Source: Tachypleus tridentatus
Lineage: Eukaryota > Arthropoda > Merostomata > Xiphosura > Limulidae
Assembly: GCF_004210375.1 (NCBI RefSeq)
Contig: NC_134825.1
Span: 40,480,348-40,544,347 of the forward strand
Direction of reading: 5' to 3'
Length of the DNA: 64,000 bases
The notes under the pieces were generated by a model, which was given only the letters and a program-made list of their open reading frames with translations, searched no databases and was not told where the DNA came from. Shown one piece after another: positions 56,126 through 64,000 of the stretch. Within the stretch, counting starts at the first letter, position 1. Every line of letters starts with the position of its first letter. The position numbers and the translations under genes are program-made.

Positions 56126-56899
56126 TTCGACACTCGTGCCATTGTGTAGCTTTGTACGTATTTGTACGCAAATAAACAATTAAATTTGTGAGATCATTTT
56201 AGTCTCTTAAAATGAACGATTTTAACAACATTTTAAACCGTCTGTATATTGACGTGTCGTTCCATTATTGGTTGGTTCTTAAACGTTTTCGGTTTCATGG
56301 ACACACTGTGTTCCCACGAACTACTTTACTCACAGGAGTTTTGAATACGTTGCATACACATTTAGAATATTCTATACTAAACGTAAACGTGTATTGGGAG
56401 ATCGAAGCGGTTTGATATAAACATCTCACACGTCAATAAATGCTTTTATTTATGCTGTGATATCTAATTTTAATGGCATAATTTTATGAGTAAATATCTG
56501 AACCGCAACTTGAGCGATGCTCAGCTTTCTAAACACAGCAACATTTTCTTAAGTCGATGTTATTTTATATTATGTATTAGTCTAAGAGATTTTAGTAGTT
56601 TGAAAATCGGATTTTTGTGTTCAAACTAACCGGCACCTGTCGTGCACGTGGACTAAACCGCTAAATTCAGAGACCCAAAAATATCCATAGCTAATTCATG
56701 AAATGGGAAGCGAAGTTTTGTAATAAATATCAGAAATACGAGAATACCAAAAATAATAAAAAGTACTTAACTACAGGATTGTCTCAAATTTAATCGTCAA
56801 AATATCAAAATGTTAATCCAAAGTATTCTGTGATTAGAAACAAAACGTCTGTACTTAAAGATGTGTTTTGGTGTAGTCTTAGCAAATGTTAAACTTCTG

Positions 56900-57020
56900 A
56901 TCAGAGGGAAGGTACACAGATAACAATACTCTCTAACGCATAGATTGTTGTGGCTCTTCGAACTGAATAACGAGATTAAGTGTCACTTTTATAACGCGAT
57001 CACAGCCGAGAGTGTGAAGA
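56900..57020 (-). mobile_element. Family A SINE, old central fragment
   Basis: AGAGGGAAGGTACACAG, TTGTGGCTCTTCGAACTGAA, GTGTCACTTTTATAACGCGA and CACAGCCGAGAG follow the family A body in minus orientation. Confidence 0.6.
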
Positions 57021-57354
57021 GTATTCAAAAGCTTCACGTTTCGAACGTCTGCCATTTTGATACTTAGCACGACACAGTTTTACACTTTAAACGTTTCTTT
57101 GTTTTTTCTTCCACTGGAGGTTAACGTGTATGATATACTGTACAACTATAAACATATCTCTGTGGTTCTCTATAGAAATGTTAGAATTATTTCAACGCTA
57201 CATTTTTTATCATATTAACATTTTTTACTAGTTGTGGACGGGTAAAAAAAACTCTTGATGTCCCATCGTTTCTCTGTTACACCTTTGTATATGTTTTCTA
57301 AACCAGATGAGTTAGTGTTGGACCAACACTATATTAGAAATATTTTTTATCTAT

Positions 57355-57680
57355 TGAAGTTCGCACAAAACTAGCCATCCCTAATATAGAAATAATAGAC
57401 TAGAGTGAAGGTAAATAGCCAACACCAACTACTATTGGGTTTGTTTACCAACAGTTCACAGGCAAATTCACGAACTTACAATGAAAAATTCTGGATTCGA
57501 TTCCTCATAGTTGTCACAGCAGATAGTTCAATGTGACTTTGCTCTAAAATCAAACATCTAAATTTTATATTAACTAATAGTAGACTGACCGTAGATTATA
57601 ACGGTTGGAATAGGGATTCGAACTTGCGACCCTGATATTGTGAGTCAAGTGCCCTGACTACCAAGCTACGTCAGGCTGTT
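57355..57680 (-). mobile_element. Family A SINE interrupted by a family B SINE
   Basis: The body at 57355-57445 (AGCCATCCCTAATATAG, GACTAGAGTGAAGGTAAATA) resumes at about 57580 with TAATAGTAGACTGACCG and the head CAAGCTACGTCAGGCT. The two parts join at the ACCAACGAATAG position of the family A consensus. Confidence 0.75.
57450..57565 (+). mobile_element. Family B SINE nested in a family A SINE
   Basis: CACGAACTTACAATGAAAAA, the B box GGATTCGATTCC and the tail ATGTGACTTTGCTCTAAAAT sit between the two halves of the older SINE. Confidence 0.75.
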
Positions 57681-58710
57681 AAAAGTCTTAAAACTTTACA
57701 TTCACATCTTTGTCAAAAGTCAACAATGGTTTTGCATAATAATCAACATATATTTCTAAAGTCAACATAAATAAGACGATATTTACATTTATTCCAATAT
57801 TCCATAAATGTATGAAAAACGTTTATTTTTTATTTAGAAAAACCTGACATAGAGATTTCTGTACATAGAAACTGTTAATATGCATCAATAATAAAACTAA
57901 TAATTAGGTTTAAGTAACATACAAATAATTCAGCAGTTCTAAATGCAGATGGCATTTTCTTAACCTTGTCGTTTCTGACCTGGACATTTAGCCCGTATTT
58001 AGCTCATAAGGTGCAATTGATGTTACAAACACCAACTACAACTTCTCCGTGATTTTGATACTCTTGTAATAATTTGGTGTCGTATTTGGTAACTTGGTAA
58101 TGGATATTTAAAACAGTCAACTTATGAAAGGTTAGCTCTTATGATCGCGTTTCTTGCAACATGGTTCTTAGAAATTAAATTGTTGTTTGACACGCAATAA
58201 ATTGTGTCACACCACTCAATACACGAATTATAACAAACGTTGTTTGTTTTATTTTAGAATCAAGTGCCTCAGCTCCAAGTCTGTAGGCTTACTAGGTATA
58301 CTAAGAGTCCATCATGTAGCTTTTCGCTTTACAACAGCCAACAAAACAATATTACCCATCCAATCAATATTAATTTATATTCCGTAGAATACACAGAAAA
58401 ATTGTCATAAACAAATATTTTGAAACTGACATATAAAAACTGTTTTTTGGTTGAAATTCTATTACACCTACCTCAGGTAGTTGGGCATACCTGTAAAATA
58501 TTCACTTAAGAGTGTAGCGAAATCAAGTCTACAAGTTAGTCTGTTTGCCCAACGGTTGTCGACGACAATGAGAGTTATCAGTTTAAAGGTTTAAAGAGGC
58601 GTGAACATAACTTTCATTCGCCAGTTTTGTGTTTCGTAGTTGGTCTCTTTATTTTCAATAATCTGTGACTCCAGGAGGCGTTATGATTTTTTTTTTAAGT
58701 ACTGTCAAAC

Positions 58711-58750
58711 GGACGTCATTCAACTTGACTTCTGGTCCGTTGACGTCAAC
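58711..58750. promoter_or_regulatory. Paired CRE-like sites
   Basis: GGACGTCATT at 58711-58720 and the perfect 12-bp palindrome GTTGACGTCAAC at 58739-58750, which contains the full CREB/ATF site TGACGTCA, lie within 40 bp. An ATG follows the second site immediately. No transcript can be assigned, so function is inference. Confidence 0.3.
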
Positions 58751-59874
58751 ATGAGCTTGCTTCTATAAAGAATCCAATATAACAACTTTAGTTGGTTTTA
58801 TAAAATGTGGCTTTACAATTGTTGTTAATTTTCATCAGTACTTCAGATAGCAGGGAGAGAATTATTCAAACTTCCTACATTGTCTCTTAAATATTGTTTA
58901 ACGTATACATATAATGTTTCCATTCGAACTTTCTACATTGTTATGCAAATATCATGCAGAACATACATATAACATATTTCTTCAAAATGTTTACTCCGTA
59001 ATTCAAATACCGTTTAGCATATGTATATATAGCGTATCAGTCAAACTTACGCTGTGATACATGTATTGTTTTTAACAAGTACGTCTAACGTGTTGTACAT
59101 TAAAAAAAAACTCAACTTTATTACTCGTGATTTTACCAATGTATATAATGATTTCATTTTAAAACACACGTACATGTTTATTAGGAGCATTTATCCAAAA
59201 AAGAAGACATATCAGACTTGCTGCATTACTTACAATTTGATATGTTATCAGGATCTCAGTAAATGATTATTTAAAAACACATCAGACCTCGGGGAATAAT
59301 GTGTGTTAATTAGGGAACTGGTACAGATTGTGCTGAATATTCATCTTCAACCTTTTGTTTACAATGAACCATACCTTTTTACATTTGTGCCTTTAAAATA
59401 ATATTCAATGTAATTAGTTCGTAATAAAGCTGCATACGGAAAAGTTCTTGTATCTCATGAAACTGATGTTTCCCTTTAAAATCAGTTGAATAGTTGTTAT
59501 TTAGTTTATTTTTGTTCCAAATTTGTGAGCACAGTAGTTACGTTTCTTTGTTATTACTACGTAATATCTTCTAATAACAGCAAATTGAATTGAGTTGAAA
59601 TCACTGTAGCTGTGTAAGTTTTGTTTCATTTTATCAGTATTTGTTTTGTTATTTTTCACACAGTTTTCATACCATTATAGTTTTGGAGTTATAACTCTTT
59701 ACTTCTAGCTAATATAATCTGTTTCCAGGCAACAAAATGTTTGTCTTGTTGCTAGGAGCCACTCTGTGATTGGCATTATTAGTATCAACTCGCGATAACC
59801 AAGTAAAAACTGTACCAGCTTCATTCTTAGGTGTCAAGTTTACACGTTCTTCACATGGAAAGGACATTTTTTTA

Positions 59875-60069
59875 TTAATGCGTGACACATAAGACTACAA
59901 CTTCTATTTCAAAATAGTCAAAATATTTATCACTTAACACAATACACGCAACAACACTAAAAAAAATTAAAAACGTCCAACAATATTTTCTGCCAATACA
60001 AGTAAAATGTTTTAAAGATAAATTTCCATTCGTAGAAACTTCAGGTGATGACGTAAGCTTTACCGCCAT
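59875..60069 (-). CDS. Hypothetical 64-residue frame with one membrane segment
   Basis: It starts at ATGGCGGTAAAG in a fair context. Residues 1-29 are polar (MAVKLTSSPEVSTNGNLSLK...). Residues 30-47 (YCWTFLIFFSVVACIVLS) look like a transmembrane helix, followed by an acidic stretch and a stop. A short cytoplasmic tail plus one helix would fit the first exon of a type II membrane protein, but no good splice donor is seen and nothing is recognised. It may be a chance frame. Confidence 0.2.
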   Translation of the reverse strand: MAVKLTSSPEVSTNGNLSLKHFTCIGRKYCWTFLIFFSVVACIVLSDKYFDYFEIEVVVLCVTH

Positions 60070-60864
60070 GATTGATTTACTTCTGTAATTAAACTACGTG
60101 AAGGTTTTATAGAAATAATATTTATATTGTGTGAATATAGAGATAATCGTTTTTAAACAGAAAATTTTCTAAAACGAACGGAGAGACCCACAAAACGAAC
60201 TTTCAACTATTTGAATATTTTTCTTTTGTTATTGTTCTGAGCTGAGTTTTATCCAAATATATATAGATGTGTGTAATTTGATGGAAAAAAACAACTGACA
60301 ACAACAATAAAATATGACAAAAAAAAAACCACAACAAAATACATTGTAGCTACAAAACAAACATCCAATACGGCACAAGCCATAAGGTGGATCATTATGC
60401 AATGTATTCTGTTTTTTTGTTTGTTTAAGTAATGGAGGAAGTAAGACTCAAATTGCGTTACAGTCACACTGCCTGTCAAGTTTAACCTCAACTCTAATGA
60501 CTTCACATGCTTGAGAAAACTACACAGAGCAAATAGAGTGCTCTAACTGAAAATGTCCCACTTCTTTATCACAGTAATAGGAAGAAAGATAATGGAATAC
60601 GAGACATTAACATTATCCTGGAAGTTAGCAACCTTGCCTTGAAGTTACTTTTTTGTTTAGGAAAACTTAAAAATGAACAATATATCATCTCAGGTTTGGT
60701 ATACTGCGTAAGTTTTGCGTTATCTTTTGTTTCTGCCTATTTTCTCCTCTTTTATTACAAGATTTCCTGAATAATATAGATAACTTGCATGTATATTTGT
60801 ACAATTTTGAATGTTTACGTGAAATTAGGCAAAGGACTAAGGTGTTTCTAATCTTATTGATTGA

Positions 60865-60984
60865 TTGTTTAAAACTAAGCACAGAGCTACACATTAGGCT
60901 ATCTGTGCTCTGCCCACCACAGGTGTTGAAACTCGGTTTCTCCCGGTGCGAGTTCGTAAACATACCGCTGTGCCACAGGGGCAT
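60865..60984 (-). mobile_element. Family B SINE
   Basis: TAAGCACAGAGCTACACATT, CTGTGCTCTGCCCACCACAG, GTGTTGAAACTCGG and ACATACCGCTGTGCCACAGG. Well preserved, minus orientation. Confidence 0.9.
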
Positions 60985-61084
60985 TTTAATTTAAAAAAAA
61001 AAATGTTCAGTTTACAATCCGATTTAATGATATAACTCGGTGACAAGTGGATAATATAATGGTTGATTAGGCTTCACGTTTATG

Positions 61085-61475
61085 TTTTAATATTTTAAAC
61101 AGCGTGTTTGGTTGTATATTCCACTACTTTCGACAGCTTGTCTGGCAATATGTTTTACTAATTTAAACAGCTTATATGGCTGAAGATTTTATTACTCTAA
61201 ACAGCTTGTTTGGCTGGCTGTATGTTTTACTGTTTTAAACAGCTTATTTGTCTGTATGTTTGATTATTTTAAATAACTTGCCTGGCTGCAAATTTTACTA
61301 TTTTAAACAGCTTATCCGGCTGTACGTTTTACTATTTTAAATAGCTTGTCTGGCTGTACGTTTTACTATTTTAACAGCTTGTCTGGCTGTACGTTTTTCT
61401 ATTTTAAATAGCTTGTCTGGCTGTACGTTTTTCTATTTTAAACAGCTTGTTTTTTGTATGTTTTACTATTAATGA
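61085..61475. repeat. Degenerate tandem repeat, about 36-bp unit, about 11 copies
   Basis: The unit is close to TTTTACTATTTTAAACAGCT followed by TGTCTGGCTGTACG. Unit length varies between 33 and 40 bp and copies are diverged; the central copies (61310-61440) are most alike. Confidence 0.9.
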
Positions 61476-62123
61476 ATTAGTAACATTAAAGCTCCACATT
61501 CTTGAAATTCCTGTATAAGGATCACTTTGTGAGTAAAATACATTTCAAAATACCACATGTGTATTTAATTACATTTTGATTAAACAGGTGATTTTTTTCG
61601 TCCGGTTAACGAAGGTAATGAAAATCAGTACTGAGATGGAAAGTGTTGTCTCAGTAACTTCTTAGAAAGTTAAAGCCCCTAAGATTTAGGATTTCTATAT
61701 AAATAGAGCGTTTACTTTAATAAATTTACTGATACTTGATGGTTGCCATGTATTTTCTATTTCTAAACGGGTTTTAAGGAAGTTTTTGACATTTCATAAG
61801 TTTCGGGGAAGCTATCTGTCATCTTAAGGGTTTCTCGGTAAGATCCCAGTATTTTTGGAGCTATTAGTTTGCTATCTGTTGTTTGAAAGCTGTTGAACTT
61901 GCTAATATTTTCTCAATACCTTTTGAATGTACATCCACGGACACACGCAAAACATATACATATTTGGTTGTAGTGAATTTTTACAAGCGATTAGAGTAGG
62001 CTTTATAATTATATCGAGTGGTTTAAACATTCACTAATAGATATAACATTTACGGCAAATATCGTCTTAAATGTTTAATTTTTTAAATGAATGAACATCA
62101 CTAAAGCAGTGACATAAACTTAC
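61476..62123. other. No gene recognised
   Basis: AT-rich with no supported feature. It would lie in the first intron of the minus-strand candidate exon. Confidence 0.5.
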
Positions 62124-62157
62124 CTTTAGGGTCATTTAACTTTAATATCTGTTCCAT
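62124..62157 (-). CDS. Candidate first coding exon (minus) of an unidentified gene
   Basis: On the minus strand AGCAATGG provides a good start context, followed by MEQILKLNDPK and a strong donor AAAG/GTAAGT, phase 1 after 34 bases. It lies 56 bp from the start codon of the plus-strand candidate at 62213 and points away from it. The upstream sequence on this strand includes GCCGCCATCTTGG, the YY1-type promoter element. No homology is recognised. Chance is possible, but the two divergent donors support each other. Confidence 0.3.
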
Positions 62158-62206
62158 TGCTGTTTGTGAGAAGTTTACGTGTACAACGTCTAAATATGTT
62201 GATGAA

Positions 62207-62221
62207 ACCAAGATGGCGGCC
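62207..62221. promoter_or_regulatory. YY1-type element at a candidate start codon
   Basis: ACCAAGATGGCGGCC matches the AAGATGGCGGC element recognised by YY1/Pho-type zinc fingers, which often overlaps the translation start of broadly expressed genes. It sits between two divergent candidate first exons. Confidence 0.4.
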
Positions 62222-62258
62222 AAAAGTGATAACAAAATCAGTAAGGTCTCAGGATCAA
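62213..62258 (+). CDS. Candidate first coding exon (plus) of an unidentified gene
   Basis: ACCAAGATGGCGG gives a strong start context. Fifteen codons, MAAKSDNKISKVSGS, follow before TCAA/GTAAGT at 62258 (phase 1). Without splicing the frame stops at 62264, inside the donor region, as expected of an intron. The polar, lysine-rich peptide is typical of a cytosolic or nuclear N-terminus, and I cannot name the protein. A second donor-like ATCA/GTAAGG lies at 62240. Downstream exons would be on the plus strand; none is assigned. Confidence 0.38.
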
Positions 62259-62811
62259 GTAAGTAATGACGAGAACTTTCTAACGAGTTGACAAAAAAGT
62301 GAATTGAACATTGTTCTGGTTGTTAGTTCAAAACTACTTCTTGAACATTTCTGATTGGTAAACATTTTAGACACTTCTCTTGAAAAATTCATACAAATAA
62401 TTACACTAATTTTGAACGGCTTTAACAACATGGGATCTGTTCCAACTATGCATATAGAAACATTAGTCCAAATGGTCTCGATATATAACTTAAATTCAGC
62501 TATGATTTATATTTGTGTAAAACCTGTACAAGAAAGCTGCATCAATATACACACATATATTTACAAATATATAAACAATATGCACATTGTTAAAAGTCAA
62601 TAAAGTGAAAACTACCTGAACTTTTAACTTTGTCTTTTGAGACCTCTCACTGCAAACTAATTGTATGAACTATATATGATCTACAAGGTATAAAATCATG
62701 TTTCAAATAAAACTGAATATTTGTTTGTTTATGACGTGTATTCACACAAAATGAAACACAGTGCTATTAGTACTTGTCATCATCCTTAATATTGAAGTGT
62801 GGGCTAAAGGG
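62259..62811. other. Inferred intron, no element recognised
   Basis: A plus-strand frame at 62355-62603 (DTSLEKFIQIITLILNGF and on) follows a weak acceptor at about 62369. It degrades into AT-rich low-complexity codons and is not called. Confidence 0.4.
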
Positions 62812-63080
62812 TTTGATTTGAATTTCGCACGAAGTTACACGAGGACAATCTTCTCTAGCCGTCTTTAATTTAGCAGTGTAAGACTAGACAGAAGGCAGCT
62901 AGTCATCACCACCCACCGCCAACTCTTGGGCTACTCCTTTACCAACAAATAGTGGAATTGATCGTTACATTATAATGTCCCTACGGCTGAAAGGGCGAGC
63001 ATGTTTGGTGTGACGTGGATTCGAACCCGCGACCCTCGCAGTACGAGTCGAGCGTCTTAGCCACCTGGCCATGCCGGACC
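62811..63080 (-). mobile_element. Family A SINE
   Basis: The tail TTCGCACGAAGTTACACGAG lies at the left and the head GGCCATGCCGGACC at the right; the B box is GGGTTCGAATCC. It lies head to head with the next copy, 300 bp apart. Confidence 0.93.
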
Positions 63081-63380
63081 ACGCTGAAAGGAGGGCAGTT
63101 ATTCAACAAAGTTCACTTCGAAATCTTGGGCTGCTCATTTCGGATATTGAGTTTTGATCAACACTCTTATATCGCACTAATGGACCGAAAATACGAGGAA
63201 CGATTTTGACCCTCGGGTTCACAGTCCCACACGTTAACTATACAGTCACATCTAGCCAAAGACTGGAGACTGAATAGTTGGAAAATTTTGACATTTCACT
63301 GTTGATCACAAAAATCGGTAAGTGTAAAGTAGATATGAACATTAATATCTGATACGAACCTTTTGTTCAGTGGAAAACAA

Positions 63381-63627
63381 GCCCGATATGGTCAGGTAGT
63401 TAGGGTGTTCAATGTGAGGGTCGCGTGTTCGAGTCCCTGTCACACCAAACATGCTCGCCCTCTCAGCCGTGGGGGCGTTATAATGTGACGGTTAATCGTG
63501 CTATTGGTTGGAAGTAGAGTAGCTCAAGAGTTGGCGGTGGGTGATGATGATTAGTTGCGTCCCCTCTAGTCTTACACTGCTAAATGATGGCTCTCGTGTA
63601 GCTTTACGCGAAAGTAAAAACAAACAG
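63381..63627 (+). mobile_element. Family A SINE
   Basis: GCCCGATATGGTCAGGTAGT, the B box GTGTTCGAGTCCC, CAGCCGTGGGGGCGTTATAA and a shortened tail GTAGCTTTACGCGAAAGTAA. The anticodon-arm part of the head is deleted. Confidence 0.9.
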
Positions 63628-64000
63628 CGTAAAACATCATAAAATATAGTGACTATTGATTTAAAAACATCAAGGTTTTGAAATTGATAAAATACGTATA
63701 GAAATAAATAATAACAATGTTTCCTGATCCAGAATACAATTATCTTATCAGTACAAATCACATAAATAATTCTTCCTTATAATTTGTGTTTTGTTTTTAC
63801 TGACAAATGTTCTGTTAGTCCAACGATCATTAATAGTTAAATCTTCAAAACGCAAGATATATTTAAAATCTTCATGTTTCTTCTAATTCTGGGGCTCTTG
63901 TTCAACAACAACATGTACAACAATTGATTATACTCTAATTTGTGGTAAAAATGAAGCTGTTCTGAAAATAACAAGCAGGTCACGCTATAGCAATATATTT
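63628..64000. other. No gene recognised
   Basis: AT-rich to the window end with no supported feature. Confidence 0.5.

Larger units (their letters stand above)
55435..57354. other. No gene recognised; SINE fragments only
   Basis: Three degraded SINE pieces (55826-55903, 56008-56125, 56900-57020). Remaining sequence is AT-rich and unassigned. A plus-strand frame at 56212-56415 starting MNDFNNILNRLYIDV is not recognised. Confidence 0.45.
57681..60864. other. No confident gene; tandem CRE-like sites
   Basis: Contains about three diverged copies of a roughly 60-bp unit at 58856-59045 and two CRE-like sites near 58712 and 58741. A minus-strand frame at 60069-59875 starts with ATGGCGG and encodes 64 residues with one hydrophobic segment, but it has no clear donor. 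Confidence 0.45.

Noticed and set aside
62355..62603. Second exon for the plus-strand gene at 62213
   Set aside because: The acceptor is weak and the frame soon becomes low-complexity AT-rich codons.

Overview
The window reads as eukaryotic, non-coding-rich animal DNA. It has spliced-gene signals, tRNA-derived SINEs, Tc1-like DNA transposons, a Penelope-like retroelement, a Ty3/Gypsy relic and very large minisatellite arrays. The one confident host gene is an arthropod-type neural cadherin, and the dominant SINE resembles one I associate with horseshoe crabs. An arthropod, possibly a chelicerate such as a horseshoe crab, is therefore the best guess, but this is inference from memory and not proven. 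No bacterial operons, phage genes or CRISPR arrays are present.

Layout. 0-5 kb: the end of a 49-bp tandem array; a minus-strand Penelope-like element with RT and GIY-YIG remnants, a hammerhead-like core and inverted 45-bp ends; several SINEs. 5-9 kb: a candidate small exon (5552-5670), a decayed Ty3/Gypsy pol on the minus strand, and SINEs. 11.3-14 kb: three minisatellites with 44, 35 and 33-bp units. 17.5 kb: a piggyBac-type MITE. 18.4 kb: a TATA box followed by a good splice donor, a possible first exon for the cadherin gene. 19.2-20.2 kb: a 23-bp array. 20.4-23.2 kb: two different dead Tc1-like transposons side by side. 24.4-25.7 kb: the first coding exon of a neural-cadherin gene on the plus strand; its 3' splice partner is not identified here.

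The rest is mostly intronic or intergenic. It holds arrays at 27.4-29.3 kb (52 bp), 32.3-35.1 kb (41 bp), 37.9-40.6 kb (unrelated 52 bp), 44.6-46.4 kb (34 bp), 47.7-48.6 kb (35 bp), 51.2-51.75 kb (56 bp) and 61.1-61.5 kb (about 36 bp). Between them lie many SINE copies in both orientations and a few possible short exons: 37481-37579, 41787-41822 minus, 49628-49697, 51806-51823, and the divergent pair 62157-62124 minus and 62213-62258 plus. Tandem arrays make up roughly 14 kb, about a fifth of the window.

The main biological reading is a long, repeat-bloated gene landscape in which host coding sequence is sparse. The most interesting items are the cadherin exon with a possible upstream promoter, the compact divergent-start signature at 62.1-62.3 kb, the Penelope element with ribozyme-like terminus and inverted ends, and the density and higher-order structure of the minisatellites. 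All exon candidates other than the cadherin exon rest on splice signals and open frames only.
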